A stretch of 64,000 nt of DNA, taken from Thermosynechococcus sichuanensis E542. Its GTDB lineage: Bacteria > Cyanobacteriota > Cyanobacteriia > Thermosynechococcales > Thermosynechococcaceae. Below, piece by piece: positions 52,814 through 61,092 of this stretch. The stretch covers positions 186,001 to 250,000 of the forward strand of contig NZ_CP032152.1 in NCBI RefSeq assembly GCF_003555505.1. Direction: 5' to 3'. Every line of letters begins with the position of its first letter. Within the stretch, counting starts at the first letter, position 1. The notes beneath the pieces were generated by a model. That model was not told the origin of the DNA, ran no database searches, and worked only from the letters and a program-made list of their open reading frames with translations. Position numbers and translations under genes: made by a program.

Positions 52814-54148
52814 TTAAGGATCTTGTCTCAAGTTCACACCAATACTTTCGGGAACAACAGCATACTTTTTGAATCCTTCTACTAACTCTTGGATAATATA
52901 CCGGTTACGAGTTTCAATCACTGCCTCTTGTACATTTTTTGAACGATTCAAAAAGTTATAGATACCAATAAGGGCAACATCTTTGCCCACAATAAACTTA
53001 GCATGAGTGCCATAAATACTAGACTTTTGACTAGCTTTCATAATTTGCAAATTCACTTGTTGTGGAAAATTTTGCCGCAGTTGATAAAGTTCAAGCTGAT
53101 TGTTTCCTTCATTTGAGACAGCAGCTCTTTTAAGCGATACTTGATAACCAAATGCAACATGTAATTTATTTGAGGAATCTTTTTCCAAAAAGCATTTCAA
53201 AACAGAGACGATATCAGAGAAAGTGTTGCCTATGCATGCACAAATAATGTAGAGACTGCCAGATGAGTTGTTGATTATGTGAATGAATTTATCATAAATA
53301 TCTTCATATTCAAAAATCATCTTGCTTTCAATGGGTAAAATGTTAGTGATTGTTTTTTGAATTAGCTCTTGAACTTGCTGTTGTGTAAGAAAAGCATCTT
53401 CAGAAAACTGATCTTTGAAAGAAAAGACCACAGGTGAAATTTCTTTAACTTGAGACCCTAAACTGCTCAGTTCTATACTTAAGCTATTTTTAAGATTGTT
53501 TACAGTTTTCAAAATTAAGCCATATTTTTCCTGAAGTGATTGAATATCCTGTACAGCTTGCTGTCTTAAATTTTCTAAAACAGTATTATCAATTGAAAAA
53601 AGTTGTTTCTTTACTTTCAAAATTGCTTCATTTAGGAAATCATTTGTTTGTTCAATAGAGTCAAATTTTTGAGATATTTCGTTCAAATCACTGTATGTGA
53701 AAGCATTTTTCTGTAAGATCTGAATTAAGTTTTGTAAATCTTCAAACCTCTGTCTCAGATTTTCAAATTGATTAGATAAAATCAAAAGTGACTGAAGTTG
53801 ATTAGTAATGACTTCATAATTTTGCCGGAGCTGGCTAATATGTTTTTCTGATGCTTCAAACTTGCTCTTAAAATGGCCAACTATAGCAGTATATTCTTGT
53901 TGAACTTTTTCAAAACCACTCACCTCTATCACTTGAGATTCTAGAGATGCCAAATGATTCTTGAGACTCTGAATTGCTTTGAGTCGCTCCGTATTTTGGC
54001 GAATCTTCCGCTCATTTTCTAACGAAACAATGGAAACACTTACTGAAAGTGATGCTACAGCTATTGTTGTCTGTTGTAAAAGTAAACCTACAATTGCCCC
54101 TGCAAGTCCAGCGATCGCTGGCACTCGCTGCAGATTAGTTTTTTTCAT
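52814..54148 (-). CDS. Membrane-anchored coiled-coil protein with PLD-like C-terminus
   Basis: 444 residues from ATG 54148 (MKKTNLQRVPAIAGLAGAIV); an upstream in-frame start at 54220 is possible. Residues ~8-42 hold one hydrophobic segment or a hairpin. Residues ~45-270 are a long coiled coil rich in Gln, Leu and Asn. Residues ~290-440 resemble a phospholipase-D fold: SLYIICACIGNTFSDIVSVL, and GTHAKFIVGKDVALIGIYNF followed by NRSKNVQEAVIETRN. The HxK pair and a nearby Asp fit the PLD motif but only one copy is seen and its spacing is off by one. The gene is markedly AT-rich compared with its neighbours. Function unknown; enzyme activity uncertain. Confidence 0.78.
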   Translation of the reverse strand: MKKTNLQRVPAIAGLAGAIVGLLLQQTTIAVASLSVSVSIVSLENERKIRQNTERLKAIQSLKNHLASLESQVIEVSGFEKVQQEYTAIVGHFKSKFEASEKHISQLRQNYEVITNQLQSLLILSNQFENLRQRFEDLQNLIQILQKNAFTYSDLNEISQKFDSIEQTNDFLNEAILKVKKQLFSIDNTVLENLRQQAVQDIQSLQEKYGLILKTVNNLKNSLSIELSSLGSQVKEISPVVFSFKDQFSEDAFLTQQQVQELIQKTITNILPIESKMIFEYEDIYDKFIHIINNSSGSLYIICACIGNTFSDIVSVLKCFLEKDSSNKLHVAFGYQVSLKRAAVSNEGNNQLELYQLRQNFPQQVNLQIMKASQKSSIYGTHAKFIVGKDVALIGIYNFLNRSKNVQEAVIETRNRYIIQELVEGFKKYAVVPESIGVNLRQDP

Positions 54149-54285
54149 GAAAGACAACAGTAAAATGTTAAGGGGGTGAACACTTTGCGATATTCTATCT
54201 ATAAATAACAATTCTGTCAAGATTTACATGGATATGACCAAGGCAAACACATACTAGAAAGGCAAGCCCATCCTTTTTGGGAATG

Positions 54286-54534
54286 CTACCATCCCCTCTT
54301 CACCCGAACTCTCTGCCCGTCTGCAAGTGTCGATTCTGCCCGCAGGTGTTGCTGAAACTCTAGGGTATCAATGTCCAAATCTTTCCACACCTCAGAGGCA
54401 CGAGGAGCCTTAAGGGAATGCTCTTTTTGACGTTTCACCTTCTCAATGTTGTATTGTAAAAAGGCAATAAAATGGGGAGCTTCTCTCTGCTGCTCTGGCG
54501 AGAGAGTGCTTATTTTTTTCGCAATCTTCTCTGA
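54286..54534 (-). pseudogene. Small DUF2281-like protein remnant lacking a normal start
   Basis: On the minus strand an open frame reads KIAKKISTLSPEQQREAPHF, IAFLQYNIEKVK, SEVWKDLDIDTLEFQQHLRA and ends VRVKRGW, a pattern close to the small antitoxin-like DUF2281 family. There is no ATG, GTG or TTG: an in-frame TGA (54535-54537) sits three codons upstream and only TCA, GAG, AAG, ATT follow. It may use ATT, or more likely its 5' end was lost. It sits between the island and the M3 peptidase gene. Confidence 0.5.
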
Positions 54535-54550
54535 TCAAGTGATGGCCGTC

Positions 54551-56659
54551 TCAAATTGCTGACAATAAACCTCGGTGGCGGAGTAGGGGTTCGGTGATCG
54601 GTTCACGGCCTCGGAAGGCTTTGAAAATTTCCATGGGGGGTTGGCTACCGCCAAGGGCAAGCACAGTTTCGCGATAGCGTCGCCCCATTTCAGCAATGGC
54701 TTGCTCGTTGTCTAAGCCCACTTCCTCAAAGGCAGCAAAGGCATCGGCACTGAGAACTTCTGCCCAAAGATAGCTGTAGTAACCCGCCGCATAGCCGCCG
54801 GCAAAAATATGACTAAAACTACAGAGAAAGGCATCCTCTGGCAGGGGGGGCAAAATGGTTGTTGTCTGCGCTAGGCGATCGCGCACCTGTTGGGGCGTTT
54901 CTCCTTGCCCCGGTTGATAGCGATGGTGCAGTTCTAAATCCAACAAACTAAAGTGCAACTGCCGCAATAGGGCACTGCCGGCGCGATAGGTACGGGCGGC
55001 AACCAGTTTTTCGTAGTAGTGTTCTGGCAGGGGTTCCCCCGTTTCATAGTGCCGTGCCATGCCAAAAAGGGTCGGGCGATGGTAGCACCAATTTTCCATA
55101 AATTGACTGGGGAGTTCGACGGCGTCCCACTCGACGTTGTTGATGCCCGCTGCCCCCGCTTCATCTACCCGCGTTAGCATGTGGTGCAAACCATGACCAA
55201 ACTCATGGAAGAGGGTTTCCACTTCGCTAAAGGTCATCAGGCTGGGCTTGCCATCCACCGGTGGGGTTTGATTGCAGACTAAGTAGGCAACAGGTAAGCG
55301 GGTACGCCATTCCCCCTGAATGCGATATTTGGCACGGCCAAGGCAATCGTCCATCCATGCACCACCGCGTTTTTCGGCAGGGCGGCTGTAGGGGTCAAGG
55401 TAAAAGTGGGCGATCGTTAGGTTATTTTCATCGAGGATGGCAAAAAAGCGGACATCCGGATGCCAAACGGGGACTTGCCCATCTGCTGGCACCACCGTTA
55501 CCCCAAAAAGCCGCTTCACGAGGCCAAATAACCCCTCAAGTACTTGGGGGAGAGGAAAGTAGGGGCGTAGTTCTTCATCATTGAAGTCAAAGAGAGCTTC
55601 CCGCTGCCGTTCAGCCCAGTAGGGAATATCCCAGTGCTGTAGATCGTTAGCTTCGGGTGCCCCTTGGGCAGCGGCAAAGGCTTTCAGTTCTTCGAGTTCT
55701 CGCGCTGCTGCCGAATAGCTGACTTGACGCAGTTCCTCGAGGAGCTTTTCCACACTGGCCACACTGTCGGCCATTTTGCTGGCAAGGCTGAGTTCAGCAT
55801 AGGTGTTGAATCCCAGAAGCTGTGCCTCTTCCACCCGCAGGGCAAGGATGCGCTCGAGGATGGGGCGGTTATCCCACTCACCACTACTGGCACGGGAAAT
55901 GTAGGCGCGATACACTTGCTCCCGCAAATCCCGCCGTTGGCTGTGCTGCATAAAGGGGCCAAAGCTGGGGAAGTCAAGCGTAATGTGCCATGGCCCTGTT
56001 TCGGGGGTGGCGGTCTCAATGCCATCTTGGCGAGCGGTTTGGGCAGCCAGCGCCAGTAGGCTGGGGGGAAGTCCAGCCACTTCATCGGGTTGGGTGAGCT
56101 TGAGGCGAAAGGCCTTGGTGGCATCCAAAAGGTTGTTGGAAAACTGCGTAGATAGCTCCGCCAATTCCAGTTGAATGGCATTAAAGCGCTCTTTGGCGGC
56201 GCCTGTCAAACTCACGCCACTGTGTTCGGCGTTGCGAATGGCGGCCTCAACAATGCGTTTGCGCGCGGGGGGATAGCTCTGAAATTCGGGACTGGCCGCC
56301 AGTGCCTTAAAGCCTTCATAGAGGGGACGCGATTGCCCCAAACGGGTATAGAACTCCACTACTTGGGGTTGCACGGCTTCGTAGGCTTGGCGCAGTTCAG
56401 GACTGTTTTTCACTCCCGTGAGATGGCTGACAATGCCCCACGTCCAACCGAGGCGATCGCTCAAGCGTTCGAGGGGTTCCACTAGCCCTTCCCACGTGGG
56501 GGTAAAGGATTGCTCGAGGGTCTCTAATTCTTGGGTGAGTTCCTGCAACAGTTGGCGCACGGCTGGCTCAACATGGCTCACCTGAATCTGATCAAAGGGA
56601 GGAAAGCCATCACCTCGCAAGAGGGGATTATCGGTGTGAGGGGAAGTCGCAATAACCAT
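54551..56659 (-). CDS. prlC: M3 family oligopeptidase A
   Basis: 702 residues, typical for this thimet-oligopeptidase-like family. Zinc site: FSEVETLFHEFGHGLHHMLT (HEFGH, with a Glu about 25 residues on). Other family stretches are NNVEWDAVELPSQFMENWCY, HFYLDPYSRPAEKRGGAWMD and, near the end, FAGGYAAGYYSYLWAEVLSA. It degrades peptides and cleaved signal peptides in the cytoplasm. Starts at ATG 56659 and is followed by the DUF2281-like remnant. Complete. Confidence 0.95.
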   Translation of the reverse strand: MVIATSPHTDNPLLRGDGFPPFDQIQVSHVEPAVRQLLQELTQELETLEQSFTPTWEGLVEPLERLSDRLGWTWGIVSHLTGVKNSPELRQAYEAVQPQVVEFYTRLGQSRPLYEGFKALAASPEFQSYPPARKRIVEAAIRNAEHSGVSLTGAAKERFNAIQLELAELSTQFSNNLLDATKAFRLKLTQPDEVAGLPPSLLALAAQTARQDGIETATPETGPWHITLDFPSFGPFMQHSQRRDLREQVYRAYISRASSGEWDNRPILERILALRVEEAQLLGFNTYAELSLASKMADSVASVEKLLEELRQVSYSAAARELEELKAFAAAQGAPEANDLQHWDIPYWAERQREALFDFNDEELRPYFPLPQVLEGLFGLVKRLFGVTVVPADGQVPVWHPDVRFFAILDENNLTIAHFYLDPYSRPAEKRGGAWMDDCLGRAKYRIQGEWRTRLPVAYLVCNQTPPVDGKPSLMTFSEVETLFHEFGHGLHHMLTRVDEAGAAGINNVEWDAVELPSQFMENWCYHRPTLFGMARHYETGEPLPEHYYEKLVAARTYRAGSALLRQLHFSLLDLELHHRYQPGQGETPQQVRDRLAQTTTILPPLPEDAFLCSFSHIFAGGYAAGYYSYLWAEVLSADAFAAFEEVGLDNEQAIAEMGRRYRETVLALGGSQPPMEIFKAFRGREPITEPLLRHRGLLSAI

Positions 56660-56666
56660 TGGTGTC

Positions 56667-57626
56667 CTATGAACTGCGATTCGATTGCTGACGGGCTTGG
56701 GCGATCGCCTGCTTTAACTGTGCTAGTGCCAATTCTAACCGCGCTTCGGGGGCAACGGGAATCAACCCTTGGGCAGTCATCTCATGGATCTCAAAATGCA
56801 GGTGCGGCCCTGTGGAGTTGCCCGTACTGCCGACAAGGCCAATCACATCTCCCTGCTTCACCCATTGACCGGGATTGACAAAACGCTGTGAGAGGTGGGC
56901 GTAGAGGGTTTGGTGCTGTTCTGGCGGGTGTTGCAAAATGACGGTGAGGCCATAGCCCCCCAGCCAGGTGGACTCCACCACACGGCCATCAAAAACTGCC
57001 AGTACGGGTGTCCCTTGCGGAGCGCCCAAATCGGTTCCCGAATGGAAGCGGCGATCGCCAAAAATGGGATGGATACGCCAGCCAAAGGTTGAGGTAATGG
57101 GCACTGGGAACGGCAAAGGAAAGAGCATTTGGCCATTGTTGACCTTTAGCCAACGCAAGGGATTCGGTCCCGGAAAAGGCTGGCGTACATAGGCCGGCGC
57201 AGCCGTTTGGGCAGGTGGCACAAAATTTCTTGAGTTTGCAGCCACCACAGGGCGATAGGAGGCTGGGGCAGACGGTGGATTGGTGGCGGTCGTGATGGGG
57301 GATTGCTGAGCACCTTGGGCTTGGCAAATGTTGTGGGGAATGCCCTCAGTGACGATCACCTGACAGCCTGTGGAGCGTTCTTGGATCACCACGGGAATAG
57401 AACGGGCCGGCTTGAGGTTTTCGAGGGGTTCGCTGCCGGCGGGTGGATCCACTGGTTCTGTGGAGAAAACAAGAGGCTCACTATCCACCGGTTGAACAGG
57501 ATTGACAAAGATCGGTGCAGCCGCTTCGGGTTCGACTGGAATCGTTTCGGCAGCACTTTGGCGAGTTCCCAAGGCCATTGTCAATAGACCCACAGTTAGC
57601 CCAAGGGCAATGACGCGCTGTTCCAT
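56667..57626 (-). CDS. M23 family peptidase (LytM-type)
   Basis: 319 residues. A signal segment (VIALGLTVGLLTMALGTRQ) opens the protein, then a Pro-rich part (~25-165). Residues ~170-300 hold the LytM/M23 domain with all zinc ligands: RRFHSGTDLGAPQGTPVLA (HxxxD), HLHFEIH (HxH). Family members cut peptidoglycan cross-bridges or regulate amidases that do. It ends 8 bp from the M3 peptidase start, so the two may be co-transcribed, together with the PBP2 gene upstream. Confidence 0.92.
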   Translation of the reverse strand: MEQRVIALGLTVGLLTMALGTRQSAAETIPVEPEAAAPIFVNPVQPVDSEPLVFSTEPVDPPAGSEPLENLKPARSIPVVIQERSTGCQVIVTEGIPHNICQAQGAQQSPITTATNPPSAPASYRPVVAANSRNFVPPAQTAAPAYVRQPFPGPNPLRWLKVNNGQMLFPLPFPVPITSTFGWRIHPIFGDRRFHSGTDLGAPQGTPVLAVFDGRVVESTWLGGYGLTVILQHPPEQHQTLYAHLSQRFVNPGQWVKQGDVIGLVGSTGNSTGPHLHFEIHEMTAQGLIPVAPEARLELALAQLKQAIAQARQQSNRSS

Positions 57627-57705
57627 GATGATTCACCCCATCACACGCATTCTTCAAATTCTAGGCACAACCTTGGAGAATGACAATCTTCTTGCCAGCA
57701 AGGGG

Positions 57706-59484
57706 CTAGCGATCGCGAATCTTCATATAGGTTTGAATCACTTTGAGCACCATCGGTCCTGCCACGGAACCACCGCCGCCACCAGAGTTTTCAGCAAAGG
57801 CGACGACCACAATTTCGGGCTTGTCCGCAGGGGCATAGGCACCAAACCAAGTGTGGTGAGGACGGGGGGGGTCTTCCCCAGTACCACTTTTGCCGGCGAT
57901 CGCCACCTCAGGAACATTTAATGCAGCACCTGTACCACTGGTCACCACCTGCCGTAAACCTTGGCGCAGCACCTGCACCGTAGAGGGCTTCAAATTCAAT
58001 GACTGTCGCCAGCGAGCGGGATTTTCGGAAGCAATCAAGTGCGGCCGCACTTTGTAGCCGCCATTGGCCGGCACCGCAAACATCACTGCCGCTTGAACTG
58101 GACTGACCTGTAATGCCCCTTGACCAATAGCCGTGATCAAAGAGTCACCATCGTACCACCCTTCACCAAAGGTTTCCTGTTTCCACTTGGGGTCAGGGAC
58201 AAAGCCGGCGGCTTCACCCGGCAAGTCAATCCCCGTTTTAGACCCCATGCCAAAGCGCCGTGCCCACTCAATGAGCGTCTCAGGACCAATACGGCGCGCC
58301 ACTTGCCCAAAAAAGGTGTTGCTACTCCACGCCATCGCACCCACAAAGCCAAGGGGGCCAAAGCCTGCCCGGTTCCAATCGTGGAAGGCAAAGCCACCGC
58401 TGTAGAGGGCAGGATAGGTCATCAGTACCGTATCAGGGCTGAACTTCCCAGACTCTAGACCCGCCACCGTCGTTACGATTTTGAACGTACTCGCGGGAGG
58501 GAAGCCTTGCAAAGCACGGTTGACAAAAGGAAATTGCCGCCGTTGTAGCTCCTCCCATTGCGCTTGGGTCATACGGCGGGCAAACCAATTGGGGTCAAAG
58601 GCAGGATAACTGGCAAGGGCAAGAATCGATCCATCACGCGGATCCATCGCCACGATCGCCCCCGGCCGATTCCCTAGGGCAGCTTCCGCCGCTTTTTGTA
58701 AGTCCAAATCCACTGAAAGCGTGATGTCATTCCCCGGTCGGGCAACTTTTTGACCAAGAATGCGAATCACTTTACCTTGGCCATCCACCTCCACCTGCTG
58801 ACCGCCCCATGTCCCCCGCAACACCTTTTCATAGGTGGCTTCGACGCCCATTTTGCCCATGACATCGCCAAGGCGGTAGCCCTGATCCCGACGCGCCGCT
58901 AGTTCTTCCTCATTCAGCTCGCCAATGTAGCCAATAATATGAGCCGCCGTTTCGCCGTGGGGATAAAAGCGCATGGCCTCACGGTCAATTTCGACCCCCG
59001 TCAGGAAATTGCGGTGTTCTTCGAGGGCGACAATTTGAGCTGGAGTAATCCCTTGGGCGATGCGAATCAAGGAAGGGGAATTCACCCCTGCTTGCTTGAC
59101 CCGCGCTTCGATCTCACTGGCGGGGATATTGAGCACCCGCGAGAGGATTCTCACCGTCTGCGGCCATTCGGGCTTTTTAGCAGCAAGGGGCCAGAGAAAC
59201 ACGGAGTAGGAAAACTTGTTTCCCGCGAGGATCCGCCCTTTGCGATCCAGAATCTTCCCCCGCTCTGGGGGCTTGGGAATTAGGCGAATACGGTTTTCAT
59301 CGGCCATCTGGCGGTTGCGATCGCCCTCGACAATTTGCAGATAGCCCAAACGGGTACCAATGCCCCCCAGCAAAAATAGGGTCATGATCGAAAGCAACAC
59401 CAAGACCCGACCCTGTTTGCCAACCACGCGATCGTAGGCTTGGTAGGTGAGGGGACGAGTCGGGCGCGTTTTTAGCATTGCCAT
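57706..59484 (-). CDS. mrdA: Penicillin-binding protein 2 (elongasome transpeptidase)
   Basis: 592 residues from ATG 59484 (MAMLKTRPTRPLTYQAYDRV); a GTG at 59529 adds 15 residues. N-terminal membrane span GRVLVLLSIMTLFLLGGIGT, a pedestal with EEELAARRDQGYRLGDVMGK, and the transpeptidase with SxxK in FPPASTFKIVTTVAGLES, SxN in SSNTFFGQVARRIG and KTG-type KSGTGE. It cross-links wall peptides for cell elongation with RodA. No rodA is adjacent. Divergent from the TolR-like gene. Complete and well conserved. Confidence 0.95.
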   Translation of the reverse strand: MAMLKTRPTRPLTYQAYDRVVGKQGRVLVLLSIMTLFLLGGIGTRLGYLQIVEGDRNRQMADENRIRLIPKPPERGKILDRKGRILAGNKFSYSVFLWPLAAKKPEWPQTVRILSRVLNIPASEIEARVKQAGVNSPSLIRIAQGITPAQIVALEEHRNFLTGVEIDREAMRFYPHGETAAHIIGYIGELNEEELAARRDQGYRLGDVMGKMGVEATYEKVLRGTWGGQQVEVDGQGKVIRILGQKVARPGNDITLSVDLDLQKAAEAALGNRPGAIVAMDPRDGSILALASYPAFDPNWFARRMTQAQWEELQRRQFPFVNRALQGFPPASTFKIVTTVAGLESGKFSPDTVLMTYPALYSGGFAFHDWNRAGFGPLGFVGAMAWSSNTFFGQVARRIGPETLIEWARRFGMGSKTGIDLPGEAAGFVPDPKWKQETFGEGWYDGDSLITAIGQGALQVSPVQAAVMFAVPANGGYKVRPHLIASENPARWRQSLNLKPSTVQVLRQGLRQVVTSGTGAALNVPEVAIAGKSGTGEDPPRPHHTWFGAYAPADKPEIVVVAFAENSGGGGGSVAGPMVLKVIQTYMKIRDR

Positions 59485-59600
59485 AGGCGCAAACGTTGAT
59501 GAGTTGATGACGGGTGACTCAATTGCCACTCTATCAGATGCACTGAGACCAGAGGTCGAGAATTCCGATAACCTAAAAGAAGTTTCTGTACTGCGGCTTC

Positions 59601-60260
59601 ATGAAGCGATCGCGCTCCCGTCCCCAAGTCCAAGCCCCTAGTCAAAATCTGGACTCATTCCTCGATGTCCTCACCAATACTGTGGGGGTGATGATCTTTG
59701 TCTGCCTCTTTGCCAGCTTGACGGCAGCGGTGTCTCCCGCTCTTGTGCGCACCCCCATTGCCCGCGAAACCCGTAAGCAGGTGTATTTCTTTGAGTGCCG
59801 TGAAAATCGCGCCCTGCCCCTTGAGGAGGATCAAGCCAGTGAGGCCATTGATCGCCATCTGCGGCGCATCACCGAAAATCCCTTTGCGGATCCCCGCCAA
59901 ATTCAGCAACAACTAGCGTCCTTTCGCCACACTACCCGCTACTACGATGTGCGCCTGAGTCTGGTTCGCAGCCAAGGGCAACCCATTTTGCAAACCCTCT
60001 TTGAACTGCGCGATCGCAGCGGTGGCGAATCCTTTAGCACGCTGGAAAAACCCAGCTCCAACTTTCGCCGTACCATTGATCGCCTCTCCCCCAGCCGCTA
60101 TTCCCTGGTCTTTTTTGTGCGTCCCGATAGCTTTGATTGCTTCCGAGCAGCTCGTGCGGTGGCTTGGCGCAGTGGCTTTGATGTCGGTTGGGAACCGATG
60201 GCGGATGGTCGCGCCATTATCTTTGTCAGTGGCGGTGGTCGCCGTGTCACTGTGCAGTAG
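59601..60260 (+). CDS. Membrane-anchored hypothetical protein with TolR/ExbD-like N-terminus
   Basis: 219 residues. After a basic N-terminus, LDSFLDVLTNTVGVMIFVCL forms a single span, a pattern seen in ExbD/TolR/MotB-like subunits of proton-driven motors where the Asp lies in the membrane helix. The rest (~55-219) is a soluble domain ending SVSGGGRRVTVQ-like strands (GRAIIFVSGGGRR). No TolQ/MotA-like partner gene lies next to it. It sits 16 bp before hisF on the same strand and divergent from the PBP2 gene. Function unknown. Confidence 0.7.
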   Translation: MKRSRSRPQVQAPSQNLDSFLDVLTNTVGVMIFVCLFASLTAAVSPALVRTPIARETRKQVYFFECRENRALPLEEDQASEAIDRHLRRITENPFADPRQIQQQLASFRHTTRYYDVRLSLVRSQGQPILQTLFELRDRSGGESFSTLEKPSSNFRRTIDRLSPSRYSLVFFVRPDSFDCFRAARAVAWRSGFDVGWEPMADGRAIIFVSGGGRRVTVQ

Positions 60261-60275
60261 TCCCAAGGAGGCCAA

Positions 60276-61067
60276 ATGCTTGCTAAACGAATTTTGCCCT
60301 GTCTGGATGTGAAGGCGGGTCGCGTCGTCAAGGGCGTGAACTTTGTCAACCTGCGCGATGCCGGCGATCCGGTCGAACTCGCCCAAGCCTACAATGCAGC
60401 GGGTGCCGATGAACTGGTGTTTCTCGATATTACAGCCACCCATGAAGAGCGCAACATCATTATTGATGTTGTCTATCGCACAGCGGATCAGGTGTTTATT
60501 CCCCTAACGGTGGGGGGTGGCATTCAGTCCCTGACGATGATCAAAGACCTGCTAAGAGCGGGGGCGGATAAGGTAAGTCTCAACTCGGCGGCGGTGCGAC
60601 AACCCGATCTCGTGAATCAGGCCAGCGATCGCTTTGGTGCCCAGTGTATCGTTGTTGCCATTGATGCGCGGCGCGACCCCCACTGTGATCCCAACCACCC
60701 CCGTTGGCAAGTCTATGTGCGCGGCGGACGGGAAGCCACGGGTCTAGACGCCGTTGAATGGGCAGTGGAAATGGCTAAGCGGGGTGCGGGTGAACTGCTG
60801 GTGACCAGTATGGATGCCGACGGCACACAGGCGGGCTACGACCTCGAATTGACGCGGGCGATCGCCGAGCGGGTGGAAATTCCTGTGATTGCCTCCGGAG
60901 GGGCGGGCACCTGTGAGCATATTCGCGCTGCCCTTGTGGAAGGAAAAGCAGAGGCGGCACTCTTAGCTTCGCTCCTCCACTATGGCCAATTGACGATCGC
61001 CCAGATCAAGGACTATCTGCATCAACACCAAGTGCCCGTGCGCCAAGAGGAACCCCTCCCTCGATAA
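60276..61067 (+). CDS. hisF: Imidazole glycerol phosphate synthase subunit HisF
   Basis: 263 residues, the cyclase half of a (beta/alpha)8 barrel. [20 protein letters not shown] has the catalytic Asp, and the second catalytic Asp is in [33 protein letters not shown] binds phosphate. With HisH it makes imidazole glycerol phosphate and AICAR from PRFAR. HisH is not nearby; hisZG are at 6.3-8.2 kb, so histidine genes are scattered. A ribosome site AAGGAGG lies 7 bp before the ATG. Confidence 0.97.
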   Translation: MLAKRILPCLDVKAGRVVKGVNFVNLRDAGDPVELAQAYNAAGADELVFLDITATHEERNIIIDVVYRTADQVFIPLTVGGGIQSLTMIKDLLRAGADKVSLNSAAVRQPDLVNQASDRFGAQCIVVAIDARRDPHCDPNHPRWQVYVRGGREATGLDAVEWAVEMAKRGAGELLVTSMDADGTQAGYDLELTRAIAERVEIPVIASGGAGTCEHIRAALVEGKAEAALLASLLHYGQLTIAQIKDYLHQHQVPVRQEEPLPR

Positions 61068-61092
61068 GCGGCGAGAGGGGCAGAGGATCAGG

